A stretch of DNA of 9,812 bases from Akkermansia muciniphila. GTDB lineage: Bacteria > Verrucomicrobiota > Verrucomicrobiia > Verrucomicrobiales > Akkermansiaceae. This document shows positions 1-6,876 of the stretch, piece by piece. Made by a program: the position numbers and the translations under genes. A model generated the notes under the pieces. The model ran no database searches, was not told the DNA's origin, and was given only the letters and a program-made list of their open reading frames with translations. Position 1 is the stretch's first letter. The number at the start of each line of letters is the position of its first letter. The stretch is from NCBI GenBank assembly GCA_943324575.2, contig CALPMD020000025.1, forward strand, positions 1-9,812. Reading direction: 5' to 3'.

Positions 1-195
1 AAACTCCAGTGGACGACGGGCCGCGGCCAGTTGGTCAGCGTGCGGGTCACCGCTCCTGCGGGCGACGAGTTTGTCGGCATCGAGATTCCGCAAGAGTACA
101 ACAAACTCAACATCGACTCGAAACAGAAGTACGCCTTCCGCGTGAAATTTCGGCAAGGCGGCATCCCTGTCGCCACGGGTGTGAATCGTCTCTAA
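1..195 (+). CDS. C-terminal end of an unidentified protein (5' truncated by window)
   Basis: Frame 1 is open from the first base to a TAA at 193-195 and gives 64 residues, ending GIPVATGVNRL. The composition (alternating V, R, I and K with FVGIEIPQEY and YAFRVKFRQG) looks like beta-strand rich protein, perhaps the end of a small beta-barrel or OB/SH3-like domain, but I do not recognise the family. It is preferred over the overlapping ORF at 9-221, whose arginine- and histidine-rich composition is typical of an out-of-frame reading and which would run into the next gene. The next gene starts 22 bases after this stop on the same strand, so the two are probably co-transcribed. The function is unknown; the upstream sequence is needed to say more. 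Confidence 0.72.
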   Translation, partial: KLQWTTGRGQLVSVRVTAPAGDEFVGIEIPQEYNKLNIDSKQKYAFRVKFRQGGIPVATGVNRL

Positions 196-217
196 TCCCC
201 AAAATCGACATCGACTC

Positions 218-2119
218 ATGAAAGCCCGTTTTCTGCTTCCTCTTTGCCTGGTCGGTTTAGCCCAAGCCCAAGTTTACACGCCGCCACCTGCCCAGCAGCC
301 ATCCGCCGCCGCTGCAACACCGAAGGACACGGCCGCCAGCCCGGCCAATCCGCAGCCTGCAGCCGGTCCGCTCGGCCAGGAAATCCCGATGCTCGATCCC
401 ACTGCCGAGACCATTACCGTCGGCGGTGTGGCCATTCCTCTGGGCGACAATCGTTTGCTCAAAGCGCGCTTTGATAAATTCCTCAGCCAACCGCCGGAAA
501 GCGACGAATCCGCCGCCCAGTATCGCAAAACGATCGCTGAAATCCTCGCCACGATTTCCCCGTTCAAAACGGGCGGCCCCGATCTTTATGCGGCCTTTAA
601 GCAGTTGCCCGGAGCCTCCGCCTATCCGGGTGATGCCAACCTCTGCGGCTCACTCGCAGAATCGATCTACATGGCCATGCTGTCCAAAAAAGACGTGAAT
701 GGTCTCAGTAAGCTCAATCGATCGATCGAAGAAGAGAAAAAATCCATCATTGCCCGAGCCGACTGGAAGGCCCGTCACGAAAAAGACCCAGAGCTGGGTG
801 AAAGCAAGGACGTCAAAGAAACCAAAGATAAGAAGAGCAAAGCCACGCCATCCACTGGAGTCGGCATCCACTCGCTGGATTACGCCAATACTCTCCGCCG
901 CATCGCCGAGATCGAAGTCCTCAAAAAATCCAACATCGCCCGCACCGAGGCCCAGACCTTGCAGACCAAGGCGCAGTACCAAGTCAGCATGATCCAGTGG
1001 TTCGTCCAGCGCCGCTACGAGCACGTGCTGATGGCCGCGCGATTCTATAACCAGATCTGGAAAGACGGCGACACCACCCTGCGCGTCGATAAAAAATCCG
1101 ACGTCTCGAAGCTATTTTCAGAGTCCGTCGGCATCAGCCCGACCGTCGCCTCCTTGGACTCGCTCTCGAACGAGGCAATTCGCGAAGCGGGCAAATACAT
1201 CGAAGCCTTCGACCTTATGCTATCGCGCGACGAACTCCACGCCGCCTCCCAACGCCTGATGGAGGCCTACGCGCTGGGCGAATATCTTGCTCCCGTCGCC
1301 ACGCTATCGTTAGAGAAAAAGCGCCGCGTCGCCGGCTACTTTCGCGATCTGAACGAACTCTACGGCACCCTCCAAGCTCACGATTACACCAAAACCATCG
1401 CCCTCACCGCTCGCCTCAAAGCCGCGGCCAAAGATTTCCCATCCTCCAAGGTCGATAGCGCCATCGCCGGTTACACGCTTGCCTCCGACCTCGCGATTGA
1501 GGAAGCCAAGGGCTACCTCCTGAGCAAGGACAGCGATAAGGCCGCTGAAAAAATCAAAGTAGCCGCCGAGATCTGGCCCACCAATCCGAAGCTCACCGAG
1601 TTTCGCAACCTCGTCAACAGCAGCAGTGGCCTCGTCACCATTCGCAACGACTTCGACCGCCTGCTGAGTGAAAAAAACTTCCGCGAAATCGCCCACCGCC
1701 AGTACGAAATGGCCCCCGCGATCCAGGGTGACTCCGCCCGGGAAGAGGCGTTCAAGCAGATCATCACCAGTCTCACCAAGATTGAAACGGCGCTCGGCAA
1801 GGCATTCGAATTCAGCAAAATCGGGCAGGATTACGCCGCTTGGGAACAGCTCGCCGAGCTCCGCAAAGACTTTCCGGATGATCCGAAACTCGGCCGGGAA
1901 TTAGAGCTGTTAGCCCCCAAGGTGGCAGTCTTCACCCACGCCCTCGACAAGGCCCACCAGTTTGAAAACCGCACCCCGAAACAAGTCGGGTCGGCACTTT
2001 CTTGGTATCTCAAGGCTCGCAGCATTTATCCGCAGAGCGCCTTCGCGGATGAGGGAGTGAAGCGGCTGTCTCAGGAAATCCTGCCACCCGACGATGGCAA
2101 GGCTGCTGATGTACAATAA
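218..2119 (+). CDS. Exported helical protein of unknown function with TPR-like C-terminal half
   Basis: A 633-residue protein of unrecognised family. Residues 1-18 form a short Sec signal peptide (KAR, then a Leu-rich core, then AQAQ), with likely cleavage around LAQA/Q. No lipobox cysteine is present, so a periplasmic or outer-surface location is inferred. Residues 20-55 are a Pro/Ala/Gln-rich linker. The rest is predicted mostly helical from its composition. A very charged, lysine-rich stretch lies at about 186-210. Residues 425-465, 525-560 and 590-620 have the spacing of degenerate tetratricopeptide-like helix pairs (small residues, then Ala-rich helix, then P-x-x-P or FPDDP turns). The ATG at 218 is chosen because it begins the signal peptide; no Shine-Dalgarno sequence precedes it. 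It follows the 1-195 gene by 22 bases. A scaffold or protein-interaction role is possible, but no catalytic motif is visible. The gene call itself is secure. Confidence 0.88.
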   Translation: MKARFLLPLCLVGLAQAQVYTPPPAQQPSAAAATPKDTAASPANPQPAAGPLGQEIPMLDPTAETITVGGVAIPLGDNRLLKARFDKFLSQPPESDESAAQYRKTIAEILATISPFKTGGPDLYAAFKQLPGASAYPGDANLCGSLAESIYMAMLSKKDVNGLSKLNRSIEEEKKSIIARADWKARHEKDPELGESKDVKETKDKKSKATPSTGVGIHSLDYANTLRRIAEIEVLKKSNIARTEAQTLQTKAQYQVSMIQWFVQRRYEHVLMAARFYNQIWKDGDTTLRVDKKSDVSKLFSESVGISPTVASLDSLSNEAIREAGKYIEAFDLMLSRDELHAASQRLMEAYALGEYLAPVATLSLEKKRRVAGYFRDLNELYGTLQAHDYTKTIALTARLKAAAKDFPSSKVDSAIAGYTLASDLAIEEAKGYLLSKDSDKAAEKIKVAAEIWPTNPKLTEFRNLVNSSSGLVTIRNDFDRLLSEKNFREIAHRQYEMAPAIQGDSAREEAFKQIITSLTKIETALGKAFEFSKIGQDYAAWEQLAELRKDFPDDPKLGRELELLAPKVAVFTHALDKAHQFENRTPKQVGSALSWYLKARSIYPQSAFADEGVKRLSQEILPPDDGKAADVQ

Positions 2120-2181
2120 GCGCATCCTTCCCAAGGTCTGCCTGCGTTCTCAAATCTCGCTTGTGATTCTGTGGATCTGGC

Positions 2182-2185
2182 GGAG
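2182..2185 (+). promoter_or_regulatory. Shine-Dalgarno site deciding the SOUL gene start
   Basis: GGAG lies 8 bases upstream of the ATG at 2194 and overlaps the alternative GTG codon at 2185, so it supports ATG 2194 as the start. It stands out because the other gene starts in this window lack a comparable site. Confidence 0.6.
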
Positions 2186-2193
2186 TGTGGGGG

Positions 2194-2808
2194 ATGAAGT
2201 TTTGGGTTTTATCGGTACTTTGTGTCGCTGTTTCAATCTTTCCCGCCATGGCGCAATCGACTTCCAATTCCGGTGGCTTTTTTTCATTCTTTTCAAAGAA
2301 ACCGCCCGCTTATGTCAGCGAGGCAGCCCTGCCCGAAGGCTGGCCGCAGCCAGGACCGTTTGACCAAGTGGTGAAGAAAAGTTATCCTGCCTATCGGGCC
2401 GCATTCACGCCAAGTCAGCGCCCGAACAGTGGATTTTGGACGCTTTTCAAGCACATCAAGAGCCAAGCGATCCCGATGTCAGCGCCGGTCGAAATGACAA
2501 TGGCCACGGCAGATCGTGGACCGACGGAAATGGCCGAGATGGGGTTCATCTATCCCTCACGCATGGTGGGTCACTCTGGCGCGGGTAGTAAGGATGTGGT
2601 GGTCCGGGATGTGCCGGCCTGCGTGGCATACAGTTACACGTGGCAAGGGACGCGCAACGATGCGGCGATCGCCAAGGCACTGGCGGCCTTGGACAAGGCG
2701 CTAGTTGCTGACCATGTCACCGCGAAGCGCTACCGAATCCTGAGCTACAATAGCCCTTTTATTTCCCGCTCGAAGCAGACGCATGAGCTTCAGGCGATTT
2801 TGAAATAA
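2194..2808 (+). CDS. Exported SOUL-family haem-binding-like protein
   Basis: A 204-residue protein with an N-terminal signal peptide (residues 1-20, KFWVLSVLCVAVSIFPAMA, cleavage after AMA), followed by a Ser/Gly/Phe linker. The mature part resembles the SOUL/HEBP family: an early strand KKSYPAYRAAF (about 61-71), a helix FWTLFKHIKSQ, then the family's hallmark IPMSAPVEMT at about 93-102, and later strands around VVVRDVPACVAYSYTWQG. SOUL proteins bind haem or tetrapyrroles; bacterial members are poorly characterised, so haem binding here is inferred from the family. An in-frame GTG at 2185 would add three residues, but the ATG at 2194 has GGAG at 2182-2185 with 8 bases of spacing, the only good ribosome-binding site in the window, and it starts the signal peptide cleanly. 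It lies 74 bases after the previous gene and converges on proA. Family assignment is fairly sure, ligand unsure. Confidence 0.82.
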   Translation: MKFWVLSVLCVAVSIFPAMAQSTSNSGGFFSFFSKKPPAYVSEAALPEGWPQPGPFDQVVKKSYPAYRAAFTPSQRPNSGFWTLFKHIKSQAIPMSAPVEMTMATADRGPTEMAEMGFIYPSRMVGHSGAGSKDVVVRDVPACVAYSYTWQGTRNDAAIAKALAALDKALVADHVTAKRYRILSYNSPFISRSKQTHELQAILK

Positions 2809-2855
2809 GGGATGAGCTTATAAGACTTGTAGGACCTATTTTCCCACTTGCTTGC

Positions 2856-4103
2856 CTACGCTTTGGTCTGGCCGTTTCCGCGCACACGGTATTGGTAGCT
2901 GGTCAACTCGCGCAGGCCCATCGGGCCACGGGCGTGGAGCTTGTCGGTGGAAATGCCGATTTCTGCCCCGAAGCCGAATTCCCCGCCATCGGCAAAGCGG
3001 GTGGAGACGTTATGAAACACGCAGGCGGAATCGACTTGGCGCAGGAATGACTCGGCGGTGGCCTCGTCTCGGGTGACGATGGTGTCAGTGTGGTGCGAGC
3101 CGTACTCGTTGATGTGGGCGACGGCTTCTTCGAGCGTATCGACAATTTTGATCGAGAGGATGAGATCGAGGTATTCGGTGGTCCAGTCTTCCTCAGTGGC
3201 AGGAGCAATGTCGGTGAGGATCGAGCGTGTTCTTTCGCAGCCGCGCAGTTCGACCTGCTTCGCGCGCAGAGCGACGGCGACTTTGGGAAGAAAATCAGGG
3301 GCGATATCGCGATGCACGAGTAGGGTTTCCAGTGCATTGCAGACGCCACATTTCTGGGTCTTCGAATCGACCGTTAGAGTTACTGCCATTTCAGGATCGG
3401 CCGCAGCATCGACGAAAAGATGACAGATGCCGTCGTAGTGCTTAATGACAGGCATGCGGGCCAGCGAGACCACCGTCTCAATCAATCCTTTGCCGCCGCG
3501 AGGGATGATCAGGTCGAGCCACTTATCCATACCAGCCAGCACGGAGACGCTTTCGCGATCGGTGAATGGGATGAGTTGGATCGCGTGGTCTGGCGCGCCA
3601 GACGCCGCAAGGGCTTCGGCAATCGCGCGGTTCGAGTGAATGGCCTCGCTGCCGCCACGGAGAATGGTGGCGTTCCCAGTTTTGAAACACAGAACGGCGG
3701 CATCGGCGGTCACATTCGGGCGGCTTTCGTAGATGATGCCGATGGCGCCGATGGGCACACGGACCTGCTCGATACGGATGCCATTTGGGCGCTGCCATGA
3801 GTCGAGAACCTGTCCGACAGGATCCGGTAGCGTGGCGACCTGATCGATGCCCGCAGCCATCGCTTCAATGCGTTTTTCATCGAGCATGAGGCGGTCGAGC
3901 ATAGCGGCGGAAAGGCCTTTTCCCTGACCGGCGGCGATGTCGAGAGCGTTTGCGGCTAGCAATTCAGGAACCCGTTGACGAATCGCAGCAGCCATTTCGC
4001 GGAGGATGGTATTTTTTTCGTCGCTGGTGAGCTGAGCGAGTCGATAAGCGGCCGCCCGGGCCTGACGACCCATCTGGTAAATGGTTTCTTGGATGGTGGG
4101 CAT
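2856..4103 (-). CDS. proA: Glutamate-5-semialdehyde dehydrogenase (gamma-glutamyl phosphate reductase)
   Basis: A 415-residue, full-length ProA. It reduces gamma-glutamyl 5-phosphate with NADPH to glutamate 5-semialdehyde, the second step of proline synthesis, in the cytoplasm. It has the aldehyde-dehydrogenase fold: cofactor-binding segment with VPIGAIGIIYESRPNVT at about 116-132, KTGNATILRGGSEA at about 141-154, and IIPRGGKGLI at about 199-208. The probable catalytic cysteine is C255 in CGVCNALETLLVH. Residues 321-342 match the ProA signature (V-x5-A-V-x-H-I-x2-Y-G-S-x-H-T-D-x-I). The C-terminal GGEFGFGAEIGISTDKLHAR and GPMGLREL blocks are also family hallmarks. It is the second gene after proB, separated by 45 bases that contain a hairpin. 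The start region is pyrimidine-rich (TTCCTTCCC before ATG) with no Shine-Dalgarno sequence. Identification is very secure. Confidence 0.97.
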   Translation of the reverse strand: MPTIQETIYQMGRQARAAAYRLAQLTSDEKNTILREMAAAIRQRVPELLAANALDIAAGQGKGLSAAMLDRLMLDEKRIEAMAAGIDQVATLPDPVGQVLDSWQRPNGIRIEQVRVPIGAIGIIYESRPNVTADAAVLCFKTGNATILRGGSEAIHSNRAIAEALAASGAPDHAIQLIPFTDRESVSVLAGMDKWLDLIIPRGGKGLIETVVSLARMPVIKHYDGICHLFVDAAADPEMAVTLTVDSKTQKCGVCNALETLLVHRDIAPDFLPKVAVALRAKQVELRGCERTRSILTDIAPATEEDWTTEYLDLILSIKIVDTLEEAVAHINEYGSHHTDTIVTRDEATAESFLRQVDSACVFHNVSTRFADGGEFGFGAEIGISTDKLHARGPMGLRELTSYQYRVRGNGQTKA

Positions 4104-4132
4104 GGGAAGGAAATGATCAATTTCTTGTTCGA

Positions 4133-4148
4133 TGGAGACAGGTCTCCA
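4133..4148 (-). other. Inverted repeat (hairpin) between proB and proA
   Basis: On the minus strand TGGAGAC-CT-GTCTCCA begins directly after the proB stop codon and forms 7-base perfect arms around a 2-base centre. In RNA a 6-pair stem with a four-base loop is plausible. No run of U follows, so it is not a typical intrinsic terminator. It may protect or process the transcript between the two genes, or couple their translation; that role is inference. Confidence 0.55.
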
Positions 4149-4919
4149 CTAGGGGGCAATGGCCGCGTGAAAGCGTGTCGAAACTCCGTTGCCTTCGACG
4201 ATTTGGGCAAGGCGTTCGGGATGGCGGCCGTGGGCGATGTGAGTTTCGATACCGGCCTCCACCGCGAATTTGACCGCAGCGAGTTTTGAGGCCATGCCGC
4301 CCATCGAAAAGCGCCCCTTGTCCTCGCGGACATGGCGGAAGACGTGGTCGATGTCCGCCACTTCGGGGATGAGCTGCTGGGTTTCGGGATCGAGCAAGCC
4401 GTCCACGCTGGTCAGGAGAATGATGCGCTGGGCACCCGCCAGTTTTGCGACCCGAACGGAGAGCATATCATTATCCCCAAACTTCAGCTCCTCCACTGCG
4501 ACGGAGTCGTTTTCATTGATGATTGGAAGAATTCGCGGTTCGGACAGCAAACGATTCAGTGTGTCGGAGACATAGCCCGCCCGCTCTGGCGTTCCTAGAT
4601 CTCCAGCCGTCAAGAGGACTTGAGCGATTGTGATGTCGAAGTTCGCAAACAGGCTGCTGTAGGTTTGCATCAGTCGCGCTTGGCCGACGGCTGCGCAAGC
4701 TTGGCGGGTGGCCGTGTCTTGCGGGTATTCCGTCAGTCCCAATGCGGAAACGCCGGAACCCACCGCTCCGGAAGAAACGAACAAGCAGCGATGGCCGGCA
4801 TTCACCAAGCCGGCAATGGCCGCCACCAAGTGGACCAATGCTGCGCGATCCAGGGTGCCGTCATTGGCCTTGGTCAGAACGCCTGTGCCAGCTTTGATGA
4901 GAGTGAGATCGGGAATCAT
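4149..4919 (-). CDS. proB: Glutamate 5-kinase, short form without PUA domain
   Basis: A 256-residue ProB that phosphorylates the gamma-carboxyl of glutamate with ATP, the first and usually proline-inhibited step of proline synthesis. The amino-acid-kinase fold is clear: LIKAGTGVLTK at 7-17 (phosphate-binding lysine and glycine loop), FVSSGAVGSGVSALGL at 47-62, INENDSVAVEELKFGDNDML at 134-153 (glutamate and Mg site), LLTSVDGL at 168-175, and GRFSMGGMASKLAAV at 202-216 in place of the usual GTGGM-x-TK. It stops after the kinase domain, whereas the E. coli enzyme (about 367 residues) carries a C-terminal PUA domain. An ATG at 5018 would add 33 residues (RRNQDTRSTIYSG and so on) that are unlike any ProB start and would leave only 14 bases before the divergent mlaF. 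ATG 4919 aligns with the family N-terminus and is preferred. It forms an operon with proA. Confidence 0.95.
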   Translation of the reverse strand: MIPDLTLIKAGTGVLTKANDGTLDRAALVHLVAAIAGLVNAGHRCLFVSSGAVGSGVSALGLTEYPQDTATRQACAAVGQARLMQTYSSLFANFDITIAQVLLTAGDLGTPERAGYVSDTLNRLLSEPRILPIINENDSVAVEELKFGDNDMLSVRVAKLAGAQRIILLTSVDGLLDPETQQLIPEVADIDHVFRHVREDKGRFSMGGMASKLAAVKFAVEAGIETHIAHGRHPERLAQIVEGNGVSTRFHAAIAP

Positions 4920-5032
4920 GGGGAATTTCGCCCTGCGGCCCGCACGATATACTTGCAAACGCCGCGCCGCGCCACTGTAAATCGTTGACCTCGTGTCTTG
5001 ATTCCGGCGGCTGAGCATGCTTTCCTGACCAG
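4920..5032. promoter_or_regulatory. Divergent promoter region between proBA and the mla pair
   Basis: These 113 bases separate the chosen proB start (minus) from the mlaF start (plus) and should hold both promoters. On the minus strand, TTTACA (plus positions 4976-4981) and TATATC (4946-4951) resemble -35 and -10 boxes but are 24 bases apart, longer than the usual 16-18. On the plus strand TTGACC sits at 4985-4990 with no good -10 partner. The location is well supported; the exact boxes are not. Confidence 0.4.
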
Positions 5033-5785
5033 ATGCCCGAACCCTACATCCGCATCCGGGGGTTGACCCAGCAGTTTGGCGTGAATGAAGTCCTGCGTGG
5101 CATCGATCTGGATGTCTTTCGCGGCGAAACCATGGCGATCCTCGGCAGTTCGGGCGGCGGAAAGTCCGTGCTGCTCAGGCATCTGTCGGGCTTGATGCAA
5201 GCGACGGGCGGCAGCATCCAAATCAATGGAGTGGAGATTACTGGACTCAGCGAGCGCGAACTGGGGCCGATTCGCAGGCAAATGGGTGTCCTATTCCAAG
5301 GTGGCGCGCTGTTTGATTCGCTGACCGTGGCGGAGAATGTCGCATTCCCGCTTCGCGAAAACGGCTTGATGGAGGAAGCCGAAATCGTTTCCCACGTCGC
5401 TGCTGCTTTGGCAATTGTCCGCCTGTCCGGCCAGGAAGAAAAGTTTCCTTCAGAACTCTCGGGCGGTATGCGCAAACGGGTCGCCCTTGCCCGGGCAGTC
5501 GTCGGGCGGCCTGCCTGTGTCCTTTATGATGAGCCTCACGCGGGCCTCGATCCAATCACTGCGGATTCGATCGACCACCTGATCCGAGATTTACAGAGAA
5601 CTCTAGGCATGACCAACGTGGTCGTCACCCATGAGTTACGCAGTGTTTTTCACATCGCGGACCGGGTTGTTTTTTTGGAAGGCGGCAAGGTGCAATGGAC
5701 TGGAACTGCCGAAGAACTACGCACCACGACCCATGCGGAACTGCGCGCCTTTGTCGCCGGTGACTCGGGCGAACCGTGGGAGTGA
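5033..5785 (+). CDS. mlaF: MlaF-type ABC transporter ATP-binding protein
   Basis: A 250-residue ABC ATPase of the MlaF/Ttg2A group, which powers phospholipid movement between inner and outer membranes together with an MlaE permease and MCE-domain MlaD. All motifs are present: Walker A GSSGGGKS at 38-45, Q-loop glutamine at 89 (LFQGGALFDSLTVAENV, a stretch typical of this subgroup), signature LSGGMRKRVALARA at 142-155, Walker B CVLYDEP at 162-168, D-loop GLDP, and the switch histidine H200 in VVTHEL. The segment HIADRVVFLEGGKV also fits the family. The start ATG at 5033 is preceded by a sequence without Shine-Dalgarno character. The next gene is an MCE protein, which supports the Mla assignment over a general amino-acid importer. 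Oddity: no permease gene lies between or next to them here. Confidence 0.92.
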   Translation: MPEPYIRIRGLTQQFGVNEVLRGIDLDVFRGETMAILGSSGGGKSVLLRHLSGLMQATGGSIQINGVEITGLSERELGPIRRQMGVLFQGGALFDSLTVAENVAFPLRENGLMEEAEIVSHVAAALAIVRLSGQEEKFPSELSGGMRKRVALARAVVGRPACVLYDEPHAGLDPITADSIDHLIRDLQRTLGMTNVVVTHELRSVFHIADRVVFLEGGKVQWTGTAEELRTTTHAELRAFVAGDSGEPWE

Positions 5786-5871
5786 GCGGGATTTGCATAC
5801 CGCTGGCCGCAGTGATCAGCTCGGGCAATTTTGCGATTTTCCATTCCGCGACTTTCTGTCATATTACAGAG

Positions 5872-6873
5872 ATGCCCAAGGCGAAAAACCGTTCTGAATT
5901 GCTGGTGGGGCTATTCCTCTTTATTGGCTTGTGCCTCATGGGCGGGCTGATTTTGCAGTTCGGTAAGTTTAAAGACCGCCTCAGTGGCCACTACGAGATC
6001 ACCCTCGTTTTCAAGGACGCCTCAGGCGTGATCAAAGGCTCGGAAGTCCGCATGGGTGGTGCGCGGATCGGCCAAGCGGCCAGTCTTCCCGAGCTCAACG
6101 ATAGGGTCGAAGTGGAAGTCCTGCTGTCCATCTCCGATGCCATCCGCATCCCTGTGGGTTCGACGTTTCAAATCAGTTCCGCCACCCTGTTGGGCGATAA
6201 ACTCATCGTTGTCATTCCCGCTGACGACCGCAGCCACGGCTTCATTTTGCGAGGAAGTCGCCTCAGTGGTGCGGGCCCCACGGGCTTGGATGCCATTCAA
6301 AACAACGCGGAAATCGTCAGCCGAAACGTACTCAACATTCTCAAGGAGGCCGAGAAGACGCTGACAAAGGTGGATACAGCGGTGGACGACATCCGCAGTG
6401 CGAGCCAGCAACTGGGTAACGCCGCCGGCAAAATCAACAACTCGCTACTGGCGGAGAAGAACCTGGCGCGTTTTGACAACACCTTGGCCAACCTCGCCGC
6501 CACGACTGAGCAGTGGAAAACCACAAGCGAACAACTCGGGCCGACGCTGGCCGATGCTCGCGATGCCTTTCACGCCATCCAAACTGCCGCCGACGGCGCC
6601 CAAAAAACCCTGAAATCCGCAGATGAAGCCATCTCTGGCCTGCCACGGGCGCTCGACACCTTCACGGCGACCACTCGCAAAGCGGGTCACGCCCTCGACC
6701 GCATGGAGAAAGGCGAGGGCCTCCTCGGGGCGCTGGCCTCTGACAACGAAGTCGCAATTGACGCCAAAGCTTTCATGCGGAACCTCCGCCAGTACGGAGT
6801 CCTTCTCTACCGCAATCCCAGTACCAAACCTGCGGATAAGAAAGCGCCCAACTTCAGTGGCCCGCACCGCTGA
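5872..6873 (+). CDS. MCE-domain protein, MlaD-like lipid transport substrate-binding subunit
   Basis: A 333-residue inner-membrane-anchored MCE protein. Residues 9-30 form one transmembrane helix after a short basic N-terminus (PKAKNR). The MCE domain spans about 40-117: YEITLVFKDASGVIKGSEVRMGGARIG, then a strand block ending with TLLGDKLIVVIP. A long helical, probably coiled-coil region follows (about 140-285, with many A, T, D, K and Q), and the C-terminus has the frequent GEGLLGALASDNEV and Y-R-N-P elements. MCE proteins form hexameric rings or tubes that carry lipids across the periplasm. The frame extends upstream to a GTG at 5776, overlapping mlaF by 10 bases, but that would put an unconvincing 32-residue tail before the anchor. 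The ATG at 5872 fits family architecture and is preferred, although its leader (TTACAGAG) is only a weak ribosome site. Likely co-transcribed with mlaF. Confidence 0.9.
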   Translation: MPKAKNRSELLVGLFLFIGLCLMGGLILQFGKFKDRLSGHYEITLVFKDASGVIKGSEVRMGGARIGQAASLPELNDRVEVEVLLSISDAIRIPVGSTFQISSATLLGDKLIVVIPADDRSHGFILRGSRLSGAGPTGLDAIQNNAEIVSRNVLNILKEAEKTLTKVDTAVDDIRSASQQLGNAAGKINNSLLAEKNLARFDNTLANLAATTEQWKTTSEQLGPTLADARDAFHAIQTAADGAQKTLKSADEAISGLPRALDTFTATTRKAGHALDRMEKGEGLLGALASDNEVAIDAKAFMRNLRQYGVLLYRNPSTKPADKKAPNFSGPHR

Positions 6874-6876
6874 GCC

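Noticed and set aside
9..221. 70-codon plus-strand ORF at the left edge
   Set aside because: Arg/His-rich shadow reading; frame 1 (1-195) is open from the edge and gives a more protein-like sequence.
717..728. Tandem ATCG x3 repeat
   Set aside because: Short repeat inside coding sequence; expected by chance and codon use.
2809..2855. Bidirectional terminator between the SOUL gene and proA
   Set aside because: Only the short palindrome CTTATAAG (2817-2824) is present, with no GC-rich stem and no T-run.
4920..5018. N-terminal extension of ProB to ATG 5018
   Set aside because: The 33 added residues are not ProB-like, and that start would leave only 14 bases to the divergent mlaF start.
6445..6867. 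140-codon minus-strand ORF inside the MCE gene
   Set aside because: Antisense shadow of a clearly coding gene; no recognisable protein features.
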